A program made the position numbers and the translations under genes. The notes below the pieces were generated by a model, which had not been told where the DNA came from, searched no databases, and worked only from the letters and a program-made list of their open reading frames with translations. Source: Terrimonas ginsenosidimutans (lineage in GTDB: Bacteria > Bacteroidota > Bacteroidia > Chitinophagales > Chitinophagaceae). Taken from it: a stretch of DNA of 64,000 nucleotides. This document shows positions 23,101 to 33,700 of this stretch, piece after piece. The first letter of the stretch is position 1. Each line of letters begins with the position of its first letter. The stretch is from NCBI RefSeq assembly GCF_022012415.1, contig NZ_JAKLTR010000002.1:1-64000 (forward strand). The letters run 5' to 3'.

Positions 23101-26070
23101 ATGCGAATTGCACTTTTATCTTTTTTCCTGTTTTGTCTTGCGGGTGTTACGGTGGGCCAGTTCAACGTATCAGGGAAAGTGATCAGCAATCACCAGCAAC
23201 CTGTTTCTTTTGCGACGCTTACTATTACTGCGCTTGATCTTTCTGCTGTTGCCAATGATAAGGGAGAATTCAACCTGCGTAATGTTCCCGCAGGTAAGCA
23301 TCTGCTTTCTGTGTCAAGTCTCGGGTTTGCTCCAAAAAATACAGATATCGAAGTTGTTCAGTCCCGCTCGGGACTTGTCGTCATTCTTGAAACGCAGGAT
23401 CTGACGCTGAAGGAGGTTGCGGTTACGGCCAAACGCAATGCCAATACATTATCTACTTCTTACCTGATAGATCGTACAGCGCTTGATCATATGCAGATCC
23501 TCAGTGTGGGAGATGTCACCAGTCTTTTACCAGGCGGGAAAACAAACAGAAATCTTCACCTGGCAGGATCTGCTGCGCAGATGCTATCTGTAAACGGTGT
23601 TTCAGGAGAAGGGGGGAATGCCCTGTTTGGCGTGGCTGTTGAGCTGGATGGAGTACGGTTATCCAATAATGCAATACCGCCATCGTCTTTCCAGGCCTCA
23701 ACTGGCAGCCGGAACATTGGTGCCGATATCAGGAATATTGCTTCAACAAATATTGAGAGCGTAGAGATCGTTACGGGTCTGCCTTCAGTGGAGTATGGTG
23801 ATCTGAGCAATGGAATGGTGAAGATCAACACACGCAAGGGCAAGTCGCCGCTGGTTTTCGATGTAATGACCAAGCCGAATACAAAGCAGGTTGCTCTTGG
23901 CAAAGGATTCGATCTGGGCGATAAGGCAGGTGTATTTTCCTTTAATCTTGAGCATACACGTTCTATATCCAATCTTGCATCGCCTTATACCACTTATGTA
24001 AGAAATAATCTCGGCCTCAACTACAGTAATGTTTTTAACCGGAAATCCAGGAGACCGATCTCTTTCGAAATGGGTTTGAACGGAAACCTTGGCGGATATA
24101 ATTCGAAATCGGATCCGGACCTTTTTGGCAATACGTATGTCAAAGAAAAAGATAATGCGCTTAGGGGTAATATGTCGGTGAGATGGCAATTAAATAAGCC
24201 ATGGATCACCTCCCTGGAAGCTTCGGGTACGTTCAACCTGAATAACAGATCCTTTGAGGAAAGCAGTGCGATGTCTACCCCTGCTTCGAGAGCGGCGATC
24301 CACACAATGCAGACCGGGTATTTTGTGGGAGAACGTTATGCCGACAATCCGAATTCAAATATCATTCTTATCGATCCCGGTTACTGGTATGAGATCAGGA
24401 AAGTGGGAAATGACATGCAAAATTATACTGCCCGTTTAAAAGCAAACTGGAGCCGGCAGATCAATAATGTAAGCAATCGCCTGCTTGTTGGCGGCGAATG
24501 GAGCAGAAGCTACAATGGGGGCGAGGGTGAGTACTATCAAGAGATGCGCTATGCGCCAACATGGCGGCCTTATCCTTATTCTGCGATGCCTGCCATTGTT
24601 AACTACGCATTCTATGCAGAAGACAGGATGAATCTGCGCTTCGCAAGTTCAACACTTCGTTTTGTTGCGGGACTTCGGTCGGATATCACCTCTGTTGCCG
24701 GTTCTGCATATGGTAACACAGGCAGCTTATCGCCAAGGTTCAGTGCGGAATACAGCTTCTTTGAAAAGGCAAAGCAGCGTGTGACTGACCTCAGTGTTCG
24801 TGTGAGCTGGGGTAAGACGGTAAAGCTGCCTTCGTTTAATATGCTGTTTCCTGTTCCCCGCTATACGGATATTCTTTCTTTTGCACCGGGAACAACTTCG
24901 GATGGAAAAACTTTTTATGCCTACTATACTCAGCCGAATGTGCAGGAGTATAATCCGGATCTGAAGTGGCAGCAAAATACCCTGCGCGAGATCAACCTGC
25001 AGGGAAATATAGATGGAGTGAAGTTCGTGATCACGGCATCTTATGATAAAACGACCAATCCGTATATATTCAGCACGAACTACACTCCATTCACGCACAA
25101 GTTCACGGATCAGTCAGCGCTTGACAATTTTCCCATCCCGATAAACAACCGGATTTACACCATAGATCAGCAAAGCGGTATTGTAACAGCGCATGACAGA
25201 ACCGGAGCTTTGCCTTCGCAGGCTCTTCCATACAGGGAGATCACGCGCGGGATCTCCAATAACCGTCCCGAAAATGGTTCACCTGTTTACAGGAAACGTC
25301 TCGCCTGGATCATTGATTTTAAGCAGATCGCTGCGATCAGAACAGGATTCAGAGTGGATGGTAATTATTACCAGTATAAAGGACTTGAGCAAACGGTAGT
25401 GGCTTCCATGCCGGTCTCCAATACACTGATGGCAGATGGCAGCCCTTACAAGTACGTAGGGTATTACACAGGCGGCTCTGTGTCTGCGAATGGAAGCCTT
25501 CGCAGGAGTGTCGATCTTAACGTCACGTCCACTACGCATATTCCTGCATTGAGATTGATATTCACCGCCAGGCTGGAATGTTCGCTTTATGATTTTGGCC
25601 GGAACCTGAGTGAATATAAAAATGGACAGCGGGGATATGTGTTGGACAACCAGTCGGATTTTACACCTTCCTCCACGAAGTCTGATATATATGGCCGAGA
25701 TCAATTCATAGCTGTCTATCCTGAATACTATACCGCCTATGATGATATGCAAACGAAGGTGCCATTCGCAGAGAAACTGATCTGGGCGAAGGATAATGAC
25801 AGGGCTTTATACAATGAGCTGGTAAAGCTGGTGGTGAAGAATAATTATAACTACTATTACAATCCTTCCCGCGTATCTGTGTATTACTCAGCCAATATCG
25901 GTATCACAAAAGAGTTAGGTAAGGCGGTGTCGATCACATTTAACGCAATCAATTTTATCAATAATATTTCGCAGGTCAGATTCAGTCAGTATAACGGAAG
26001 TGCCTCTTTGTTTGGCAGCTCCTATATCCCTGCATTTTACTACGGCTTGTCTTTCCGCTTAAAAATTTAA
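23101..26070 (+). CDS. TonB-dependent outer-membrane receptor with carboxypeptidase-like domain
   Basis: 989 residues; the start at 23101 (MRIALLSFFLFCLAG) gives a regular signal peptide. Residues about 22-105: carboxypeptidase regulatory-like beta-sandwich (NVSGKVISNHQQPVSFATLT). Then a plug domain (residues about 110-250, with SVGDVTSLLPGGK and EIVTGLPSVEYGDLSNGMV) and a large beta-barrel rich in Tyr and Asn ending in Phe/aromatic pattern FYYGLSFRLKI. It has no SusD partner; instead the DUF4876-like, DUF6850-like and cytochrome peroxidase genes follow in the same direction. Such receptors import metal complexes or other ligands with TonB energy. Ligand unknown. Confidence 0.88.
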   Translation: MRIALLSFFLFCLAGVTVGQFNVSGKVISNHQQPVSFATLTITALDLSAVANDKGEFNLRNVPAGKHLLSVSSLGFAPKNTDIEVVQSRSGLVVILETQDLTLKEVAVTAKRNANTLSTSYLIDRTALDHMQILSVGDVTSLLPGGKTNRNLHLAGSAAQMLSVNGVSGEGGNALFGVAVELDGVRLSNNAIPPSSFQASTGSRNIGADIRNIASTNIESVEIVTGLPSVEYGDLSNGMVKINTRKGKSPLVFDVMTKPNTKQVALGKGFDLGDKAGVFSFNLEHTRSISNLASPYTTYVRNNLGLNYSNVFNRKSRRPISFEMGLNGNLGGYNSKSDPDLFGNTYVKEKDNALRGNMSVRWQLNKPWITSLEASGTFNLNNRSFEESSAMSTPASRAAIHTMQTGYFVGERYADNPNSNIILIDPGYWYEIRKVGNDMQNYTARLKANWSRQINNVSNRLLVGGEWSRSYNGGEGEYYQEMRYAPTWRPYPYSAMPAIVNYAFYAEDRMNLRFASSTLRFVAGLRSDITSVAGSAYGNTGSLSPRFSAEYSFFEKAKQRVTDLSVRVSWGKTVKLPSFNMLFPVPRYTDILSFAPGTTSDGKTFYAYYTQPNVQEYNPDLKWQQNTLREINLQGNIDGVKFVITASYDKTTNPYIFSTNYTPFTHKFTDQSALDNFPIPINNRIYTIDQQSGIVTAHDRTGALPSQALPYREITRGISNNRPENGSPVYRKRLAWIIDFKQIAAIRTGFRVDGNYYQYKGLEQTVVASMPVSNTLMADGSPYKYVGYYTGGSVSANGSLRRSVDLNVTSTTHIPALRLIFTARLECSLYDFGRNLSEYKNGQRGYVLDNQSDFTPSSTKSDIYGRDQFIAVYPEYYTAYDDMQTKVPFAEKLIWAKDNDRALYNELVKLVVKNNYNYYYNPSRVSVYYSANIGITKELGKAVSITFNAINFINNISQVRFSQYNGSASLFGSSYIPAFYYGLSFRLKI

Positions 26071-26103
26071 TCTGTTTATTAATACAAAAGAAATACGTGA
26101 ATT

Positions 26104-27417
26104 ATGAAAAATGTATTGCTGGTAATGTTGACGGTTACGCTCTTCTTCGCTTCGTGCAAGAAAGATGATGTGGGGCCAAGTATACTGACGGTGAACGTAC
26201 AGTTAAACTATCCTTCAGGCAGTTCCTTTACTGCTAAGGAAGGTGTGACTGTTAAGGTCACTTCTTCGGCGTCTTCGTATGAGGCAAAAACTGATGCGGG
26301 CGGTAAAGCTGTTTTTACGCTGCCTGTAGGCGTTTATGAAGCGAGTGCTACAGACAGCCGTTCTTCTAATGGCAGATCCTATGTTTACAATGGAGTAAAA
26401 AGCGGGATCTCTGTCGCTGCGAACTGGGTAAGTTCAGATGTGGTTTCGCTTGACCTGGTGGAGTCCCAGCGTTCTCAGGTGATCATCAAAGAAGTGTTTG
26501 TGGGCGGTACACCGAATGATGCCGGATCTGGCGTTTTCCTTTATGACAGATACATTGTATTGTACAACAACTCTGATGCCGTGGCGGATCTCAGTAAACT
26601 TTGCCTGGCAACGATCGCTCCTTATAATTCTACAGGATCAAATGCGTACATCGTGGGCGGTCAACTGAGTTATGCAAATGCAGGCTGGATCCCTGCGGGA
26701 CAGGCATTCTGGTATTTTCAGCAAAATGTAACACTCGATCCGGGTAAGCAATTGGTTATCGCAATCGCTAACGCGGTGAATAATACAGTGACGTATTCTA
26801 AGTCGATCAACTTCGACAATTCATCTTATTATGCAACATATGATATCGCCACATTTACTCATGCTGCTACATATGTAACTCCCGCAGCATCTATCCCGGC
26901 TACCCAATACCTGAAGGCATATAGGTATGGGCTGGGAACAGCCTGGACACTGAGTGTAACTTCTCCGGGACTGTTTTTGTTCAATGTGGCTAATACAACT
27001 CCTGTGGCATTTGGTGCTGATGTATCTCAGAATGATCAGCAGGGCGCAGCTCTTACCAGTAAAAAAGTTCCAGTAAGCTGGGTGATCGATGCGGTAGAAG
27101 CATTTCAGTTGAATGATAACGACAACAAAAAGCGTTTCCCTGCAACAGTTGATGCTGGCTACGTGTATCATGCAAACAGATCTGGTTACTCTATTTACCG
27201 CAATGTCGATAAAGCAGCAACCGAAGCGATTGCCACAAATGCGGGCAAGATCGTGAGCGGTTACAATTTTGGTACAACTTCTCTCGGCGGTTCTTCTGAC
27301 CCAAGCGGTATCGATGCGGAAGCTTCTATCAAAGCTGGAGCGAGAATTATTTTTAAGGATGATAATAACGCAACCAATGACTTCCACCTGAGAAGCCAGG
27401 CTGCATTGAGAAACTAA
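26104..27417 (+). CDS. DUF4876-like lipoprotein
   Basis: 437 residues, lipobox Cys at about residue 18 (TLFFASCKKDD). Residues 27-125 form a prealbumin-like sandwich (VTVKVTSSASSYEAKTDAGGKAVFTLPVGVYEASATD), followed by a larger domain starting VIIKEVFVGGTPNDAGSGVFLYDRYIVLYNNSD, which resembles lamin-tail-like surface domains and the DUF4876 family as I recall it. The neighbours (TonB receptor 33 nt upstream, DUF6850-like barrel 12 nt downstream) suggest an operon in which this would be the surface-exposed, ligand-binding lipoprotein in the place SusD takes elsewhere. Function has not been shown for the family to my knowledge. Confidence 0.72.
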   Translation: MKNVLLVMLTVTLFFASCKKDDVGPSILTVNVQLNYPSGSSFTAKEGVTVKVTSSASSYEAKTDAGGKAVFTLPVGVYEASATDSRSSNGRSYVYNGVKSGISVAANWVSSDVVSLDLVESQRSQVIIKEVFVGGTPNDAGSGVFLYDRYIVLYNNSDAVADLSKLCLATIAPYNSTGSNAYIVGGQLSYANAGWIPAGQAFWYFQQNVTLDPGKQLVIAIANAVNNTVTYSKSINFDNSSYYATYDIATFTHAATYVTPAASIPATQYLKAYRYGLGTAWTLSVTSPGLFLFNVANTTPVAFGADVSQNDQQGAALTSKKVPVSWVIDAVEAFQLNDNDNKKRFPATVDAGYVYHANRSGYSIYRNVDKAATEAIATNAGKIVSGYNFGTTSLGGSSDPSGIDAEASIKAGARIIFKDDNNATNDFHLRSQAALRN

Positions 27418-27428
27418 GCGAAAGGATC

Positions 27429-29042
27429 GTGTTTACGAATATCTCAACAAAGTATAAATACTATTGCGGACTGCTTGGCGGAGTGTTGATCTCCGCCATG
27501 TCAGTTGCGCAATCGCCAGACAGTTCATTGCCGGATCTGCAATATATCCGGCAGCGCCATCCATGGCTTAATAGTGACCAGGCGACTGGTCTGCAGTTCA
27601 TGCGTGAAGGACGTGTGTCGCTTGCTTCTGTCACCACGAGGAAATCAGATGGAGGGTTCAGGAATTTTTATCAGTCAGGTAATAGTTTCGGACTGAATGC
27701 AAATACAGAAGCGATCTACCGGTTGAACCCGAAAGTTGTTTTTGCCGGTAAAGTGGATTATGAGTACTTCAAGGGAAAGAATATGGGCGGATCTGTATTT
27801 ATCGATCCATACAGTCATGCAATGGATATTGATGAAAATGCTGATAGCACGACCGGAAGCAAGACTCTTGAGAGTTATTTCCTGCAGGGTGCTGTGAGTG
27901 CCCAGGTTACTTCAAGGTTCACATTGGCCGGCAGTGTAAATTATACAGCGGCGAACTATGCCAAACTGAGAGATCTTCGGCATGTGAATAAGCTGTTGGA
28001 TCTGGACGCGCAAGCGGGTGCCAGTTACAAGCTCTCTTCTTCTGTTACATTGGGGGCAAGTTACACCTATAGCCGCAGGATAGAGAGTGTCTCTTTCGCT
28101 ATCCAGGGAAACACGGACAGGCAATATCTTTCATTGATCAACTTTGGCTCCTTTTTCGGACTTTCCCAATTACACTCAGATCAGGGTTATACCGGTCAGG
28201 CGCGGCCACTGACTGATTCGAGGCATACTGTTGCCGGACAGGTTGGCTGGTCTGTCGCGCCTGGTATCGAACTGTTCCAGCAATTCTCCTATCAGCTGCG
28301 AAGCGGTTATTATGGGGAACGCGGTCTTGCGACTATCGTATTCACAGAGCATGAAGGAAACAGGTATGCATCTACAACGGGCCTCAGCATAAAAAAAGCC
28401 GGGTCGCTTCAATACATTCGTCTTACAGGGACAGTTGATAAACTGGAGAATTTCGAAAATGTTTACACCATCAGCACTGCCCCAGGGGGTAATAGTGCGG
28501 TAACTTATATAGGTCAGAACAAGGTACTGAACAGTAACAAAACCTATCTGGAAGGAGAGTACTCACATTACTGGGATATAAGGAATGACCAGCCACTGTG
28601 GTCTGTGCATTTTCTGGGAGATTATGCAAGTCGCGACCAGACTGTGATCCGGTACCCCTATTACCGGGTTCAGCAATACAATAATTATCACGCAAGTGTT
28701 ACAGCAAAACGAAGCTGGCTGGTAAATGCATGCTTGCTTACCGCTTCGCTGGGATTGGGATATGGTGGTGGTACAGGAGTTCCCAAGACGGATGGCGTAT
28801 ATGTACCGCCCTCGTCCAGCCAGATCCCTCCGGGATCAAGGGATATTTATCTTCAGCAGGAGTATGAGTTCTTCACGAGTCCGCAAGTCGCATTGCAACC
28901 GTCTTTCCGGGTAAGCCGTAGTGTCAACCGGAATGTGCAGGCATTTATTAACCTGTCCGCATCGTTAACCAGGGCATGGAAGACTGTTTACAATGGAAGC
29001 GATTTCCGTGTGATCGCACTGACCGTTGGTTGCAGTTTTTAA
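27429..29042 (+). CDS. DUF6850-like outer-membrane beta-barrel protein
   Basis: 537 residues, signal peptide ending AMSVAQSPDS. The sequence alternates polar and hydrophobic residues in the manner of outer-membrane strands (for example VTLGASYTYSRRIESVSFAIQG, VSAQVTSRFTLAGSVNYTAANY) and ends in Phe (ALTVGCSF). Its start overlaps the operon pattern: 12 nt after the lipoprotein gene. From memory such proteins (DUF6850) accompany DUF4876 lipoproteins and TonB receptors in Bacteroidota. It lacks a plug domain, so it is not itself a TonB receptor. Role unknown; an accessory porin or assembly partner is the plain possibility. Confidence 0.7.
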   Translation: MFTNISTKYKYYCGLLGGVLISAMSVAQSPDSSLPDLQYIRQRHPWLNSDQATGLQFMREGRVSLASVTTRKSDGGFRNFYQSGNSFGLNANTEAIYRLNPKVVFAGKVDYEYFKGKNMGGSVFIDPYSHAMDIDENADSTTGSKTLESYFLQGAVSAQVTSRFTLAGSVNYTAANYAKLRDLRHVNKLLDLDAQAGASYKLSSSVTLGASYTYSRRIESVSFAIQGNTDRQYLSLINFGSFFGLSQLHSDQGYTGQARPLTDSRHTVAGQVGWSVAPGIELFQQFSYQLRSGYYGERGLATIVFTEHEGNRYASTTGLSIKKAGSLQYIRLTGTVDKLENFENVYTISTAPGGNSAVTYIGQNKVLNSNKTYLEGEYSHYWDIRNDQPLWSVHFLGDYASRDQTVIRYPYYRVQQYNNYHASVTAKRSWLVNACLLTASLGLGYGGGTGVPKTDGVYVPPSSSQIPPGSRDIYLQQEYEFFTSPQVALQPSFRVSRSVNRNVQAFINLSASLTRAWKTVYNGSDFRVIALTVGCSF

Positions 29043-29085
29043 TTATCCGGAATCCGTTTTTTATGGAAGCCACTCGTTCTTGATT

Positions 29086-29093
29086 TACTTTTG
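29086..29093 (+). promoter_or_regulatory. -7 promoter box of the cytochrome peroxidase gene
   Basis: TACTTTTG, an exact TAnnTTTG match, 51 nt before the ATG at 29144. It implies that the peroxidase can be expressed apart from the three genes upstream. Confidence 0.5.
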
Positions 29094-29143
29094 CGTTTTA
29101 TTATCCGGTAAACCGGTGTCTGTTTGGCCGTAAAGCACATTTT

Positions 29144-30289
29144 ATGAAATTGAAGAGAACCAGTATTTGCCTGGCATTGATCGCCGGATCTGTGACCATT
29201 TTATCATGGGCAACTTCCAGATCTGCGACAATGAATGGACGAGGCCTCAATGATTCGCTCCGGCTGCTTTATGCAAGACCTGCTGGTGAATGGCCGGCTC
29301 CCAATATTGATCAAGGATTGCCGTACGAAGAACTTTCTGCACTTCCTTATGATAGTGAATGGCTCAGGGTAGAAAAAGACCCACAGGTGAAATTAGGGCA
29401 GGTGCTCTTCTTTGATCCGCGTCTTTCTGCCTCCAGCCAGATCTCCTGCAGCAGTTGTCATGATCCGGAGATCGCCTGGGGCGATGCCCGCCGTGTTTCA
29501 CTGGGTACGGATCACCTGCAGGGCTCACGCAACTCAATGTCCCTGCTGAATATCGTTTCCCGTAAATCATTTTTCTGGGATGGCCGCAGCAAAAGCCTCG
29601 AAGACCAGGTGCTTAATCCGATCGCAGCGCATAACGAGATGAATATGCAAACGCCGTTGCTGGCAAAGAAAATCGGAGATATCGCCGGGTATAAACCGCT
29701 TTTTAAAAAGGCATATGGTTCTGAGCAGGTGTCGCTGGATAAGATCGTAAAAGCGATCGTTGCTTTTGAATCGGTGATCAAAAGCCGGCAAAGCCGCTTC
29801 GATGAATTCGTACGCGGCAAGTATACTGCCCTGAATGATGAAGAGATCCAGGGGCTTGATCTTTTTCGCCGGAAAGCACGATGTATCAACTGTCATAATG
29901 GAACTTACTTTACGGACGAACAATTCCATAATATCGGTCTTACTTATTATGGCCGGGAGTATGAGGATCTCGGACGATATAACGTCACAAAACTGGCAAA
30001 GGATGTAGGCCGCTTTAAAACACCTTCATTGCGTGATGTGATGAAAACCGGGCCATGGATGCACAATGGTCTGTTCGATAACATGACCGGCATCATCAAC
30101 ATGTATAACAGCGGCATGCATCAGTTGGATGATAAGGCAAAAGATAAATCGGATACCCTCTATCCGAAAACAGATATCATTCTCCAACCGTTGAAACTCA
30201 CCAAAGAAGAAAAGCAGGCATTGGTCGCTTTTCTTGATGCGATCACGGCTACGCAATACAAAATGCGGAGACCGGAGTTGCCAAAATGA
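29144..30289 (+). CDS. Dihaem cytochrome c peroxidase (MauG/CcpA family)
   Basis: Periplasmic dihaem protein, 381 residues. Signal peptide about 1-24 (ICLALIAGSVTILSWATS). Two haem c attachment sites: C102-x-x-C105-H106 (CSSCHD) and C247-x-x-C250-H251 (CINCHNG), with the peroxidase landmarks LGQVLFFDPRLSASSQISCSSCH in substance, FFWDGRSKSLEDQVLNPI and FKTPSLRDVMKTGPWMHNG. It reduces hydrogen peroxide with electrons from small c-type cytochromes, or acts on a protein or metal substrate as MauG does. Located at the end of the TonB receptor/DUF4876/DUF6850 cluster with its own -7 box. Confidence 0.92.
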   Translation: MKLKRTSICLALIAGSVTILSWATSRSATMNGRGLNDSLRLLYARPAGEWPAPNIDQGLPYEELSALPYDSEWLRVEKDPQVKLGQVLFFDPRLSASSQISCSSCHDPEIAWGDARRVSLGTDHLQGSRNSMSLLNIVSRKSFFWDGRSKSLEDQVLNPIAAHNEMNMQTPLLAKKIGDIAGYKPLFKKAYGSEQVSLDKIVKAIVAFESVIKSRQSRFDEFVRGKYTALNDEEIQGLDLFRRKARCINCHNGTYFTDEQFHNIGLTYYGREYEDLGRYNVTKLAKDVGRFKTPSLRDVMKTGPWMHNGLFDNMTGIINMYNSGMHQLDDKAKDKSDTLYPKTDIILQPLKLTKEEKQALVAFLDAITATQYKMRRPELPK

Positions 30290-30311
30290 TCAAATCTTTC
30301 TTGTCTATATT

Positions 30312-30435
30312 CTGGCGTAGGATTAACGCAACGGACGCAATGAACCGCGGAGAGCGCAAAGTATATCCTTACAATAAGGGCATTTCTTTGCGTCCTTTGC
30401 GGTTCATTGCGTCCGTTGCGTTACTCCTACGCCAG
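30312..30435. repeat. Inverted repeat A: best-preserved TGGCGTAG-type element
   Basis: Arms 30312-30348 and 30399-30435 pair in 36 of 37 positions, starting CTGGCGTAGGATTAACGC and ending GCGTTACTCCTACGCCAG. Inside, words of the form ACGCAACGG, ACGCAATGA, GCGCAAAG continue the pairing. It follows the cytochrome peroxidase gene by 22 nt and ends about 100 nt before the SusC promoter. Confidence 0.88.
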
Positions 30436-30510
30436 TCAACCAGCAAACTCCTGAGATCACCAGGCTTACAACTGTTCATATCGCGCATATAAAATACCAG
30501 CGAAATATTT

Positions 30511-30544
30511 TTTTGGAATTGGTGAAGAAACTGTTTTATATTTG
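30511..30544 (+). promoter_or_regulatory. Promoter of the SusC-SusD-TlpA operon
   Basis: TTTTG at 30511-30515, then a 21-nt spacer, then TATATTTG at 30537-30544: close match to the Bacteroidota -33/-7 consensus. The 5' leader would be about 195 nt. Confidence 0.65.
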
Positions 30545-30562
30545 TCCACCAAAATGGTAGAC
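30544..30562 (+). promoter_or_regulatory. Operator-like palindrome over the transcription start
   Basis: GTCCACC-AAAAT-GGTAGAC: 7-nt half-sites with one mismatch, directly abutting the -7 box and covering the expected +1. The place and symmetry suggest a repressor site. The CTACC/GGTAG pattern reminds me of sites of Rrf2-type regulators, from memory only. Confidence 0.5.
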
Positions 30563-30745
30563 TAATTGCCGGTTGTAACCTTCCTGCAAAGCTCTCATTT
30601 TATCTACTCTACTTCGTCAGCTTTAATTCATCTGCTTCTCCCTAACGGTTAATGCCATAGCTGTAATTGTTTTGATAATACAGGTTTCAGGCGCTTTGCC
30701 TGGCAGGATAGTATTGTCTTTTTCGTAAACTTTAAACCAAACTGA

Positions 30746-33700
30746 ATGAAACGATATCTGCGGATATGGTTAGTGGCTATGCTATGGCTACCTCTGTATG
30801 CTTTCTCTCAAGGAAATCCCTCTACTATTAATTCTGTATTGAATGGTCGTGTTGTTGACGCAAAAACAGACGCTCCGCTTGAAGGAGCCAGTGTTGCGAT
30901 CAGGAATACTACACATAGCGTGGTGACAGATAAAGACGGAAAGTTTGTTTTTCGTACAGGCCAGGCATTCCCTTATGTGCTTACTGTTAGTTATATCGGG
31001 CATACAACACAGGATGTTACAGCAACCTCAGGCTCGATAGAGATAAAGCTGGAAGAGCAGGCAGTACAGCTCGAGGATGTTGTGGTAACAGGTGTCGCGG
31101 AAGGAACAAGCCGGCGCAAGCTTTCTTTCGCGTTAACGAAAGTGGGCAGCGAGCAATTGAATACCGTCCCGGCTACGGATGCATCGCAATCGCTGCGTGG
31201 TAAAGTGGCAGGATTGCAGATCGATCAGTCGGCGGGCAACCAGGGCGCAACGGTTTATCTCCGTGGCGCAAAATCGATCAACGGTAATATCGCGCCTTTG
31301 TTGGTGGTGGACGGTTTTGTTACCGCGCTTGATCTCTCTGATCTGAATCCGCAGGACATAGAAACGATCGAGGTGGTAAAGGGCGCTGCTGCCTCCGCTC
31401 TATATGGAACACGCGGTGAGGGTGGGGTGATCCAGGTGATCACGAAGAAAGGAAAGGGGCTTAATAAGCTCAATATCGTTGTTGATAACGAATATGGCAT
31501 CAGCAATGTTCAGCGTACGCCGCCTACTTCTCAACTCCATTTTTATAAAGTGAATGCGGATGGGTCTTTCGTGTTGTCATCCGGTAATAACAGGACGCTT
31601 GATTTTAAAGAAAATGGATTCTCTTTGAACCAGCATCGCTATACAAATTACAATGATAACGTGAATAGCATGCTGAGCAATAATCCCTACTATACGAATT
31701 TTATTTCTGTATCTACTGCCGGGGAAAAATATAACCTGTATGGGTCTTTTCAGAATCAATCCAAAGGAGGGGTCGCCGGTCCTATTTCCCCCGATACCAG
31801 AAGAACAGCTTTATTGAATGTAGGTTTTAAGCCTAACAAGAACATTGAAGCGGATGTGACGGTGCAGTATTTCAATCGCAATACGCCGTCGGCTTCCCTT
31901 TCTTCCAGCGGCGCCGGTTCGGTTCTCTATTCTGCTTTGTTGTACGAGCCATTTATTGATCTTACTGAACGGCAGGCTGACGGTCGCTATGCCTTCAAAC
32001 CCTATGGTTTCGATATTCAAAAGTTCAACGTAGGTAATCCGTTCTATCAATTGAGCTATCGCGAATATGCAAATACGTCGAACAATTTCCTGATCGGTGG
32101 CCGGTTGAAATATAAATTCTCCAGGAAGATATCCGCAGAAGTTAATGGAGCATTCCAGAATGAATACAGCGAAACGGAAGATTACTATCCGGTAGGTTAT
32201 CAGACCCTGACTCCGGAAGTAAGCCGTAACAATGGTTATTACGGCCTGTCCAATGGAAGAGTTGCATCAAAGAATGCGCAGATCCAATTGAACTATAACG
32301 ACAAGTTCGGTGATTTTGATTTCGGTGTAAATCTTAAATCTGTTTACGAAGAATCAAGAGTGACGAATTTAAGTGGGTCTGGTTATAACCTTAGTGCACC
32401 GGTAAAAAGCCTGGGTGTGGTAGAAGCGGCTACGCGTTCTACTTCTTCTTCCTGGAGCCAGCTGGTGAACTATGGTTATTTCCTTAATGTGAAATCAGCC
32501 TGGAAGAACAAGATCTTCCTGGATGTATTAGGCCGTTTTGATCTCAGCTCAAGATTTGGATCCGATGTAGCTGCCGCATTCTTTCCGCGCGCGTCTGTTG
32601 CGTATCGCCTTACAGAGGATGTTCAACTTGGTGCGATCACAGACCTTAAGATCCGCGCTGCCTATGGGCGTGCAGGTAGTTTGCCGGGCTTCGGTGCCAA
32701 AGAAAGCCGCGTGTCTCTCTCCAGTTCCGGCGGCGTGAGCTATACACGTAGAGATAATACCGATCTGACACGCGCCGTAACATCTGAGCTTGAACTCGGT
32801 GTTGACGCGGTGTTGTTCAACCGGATCAATATCCAGGCGAACTATGCGACAGCTACCAGCAAAAATGATTTTATCCTGGTGCCGGCTTTTCCTCCAACCA
32901 CCGGTACTGCAGGCATCTGGGGTAACCTTGGTGAAGTAAAGTCAAGTTCTTATGAACTTGAAATAAATGGTAATATCCTGTCTAATGGCAAATGGCAGTG
33001 GAATGCGGGAGCAACATTCAGCCGGGTAAGAAGCAAGATCACTTCACTGGGTGATGTGCCTGAATTTACCTCCGGAGATTTCCGCAAGGCAGCCGGCATC
33101 AGCCCGTATTCTTATTATGGTTACAGCATCTTTACCAATCTTTCTCAGCTTGAAGTAGATGATAAAGGCTTTGTAAGCAATGCAGCTGGCGGTACATTAA
33201 GGTTGGAAGATTTTACCACAAATCAACTTGGGTTTGTTGTATTGAAAAGCCAGATCGGAACGGCGGCCGAATTGCCCGTATTCTACCAGAATGCTGCAAC
33301 CGGCAATAATAAAGTGATCGGAGATGCTCAGGCGAATTTCCAGGTTGGATTTACCAACACGCTGAGCTGGGGACCACTCTCGCTATACACCGTGCTCGAC
33401 TGGAAACAGGGCGGACAGAAGTATAACGAAACCGTAAACTATCTCACTTACCAGTATCGTTCCGCGTTCACTGATCAGGCTGTAGCTGCGGGTCTTCCTT
33501 TGCCATTCATCACAGCAGTGTTCAATGCGCAACAAACAACGGATTACTGGATCGAGAACAGTGGATATGTTTCCCTTCGGGAAGTTTCATTAGCCTATCA
33601 ACTGCCGGTGAAAAAACTTGGCGTAGGCGGCGTGATCAAAGGCGCGAAACTTTCCCTGATCGGTCGTAACCTCTACACCTGGACAAACTTCACGGGTGTA

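Noticed and set aside
30312-30435. CRISPR-like or tandem repeat array
   Set aside because: The short words are contiguous and degenerate, arranged as one inverted repeat with no unique spacers; no cas genes nearby.
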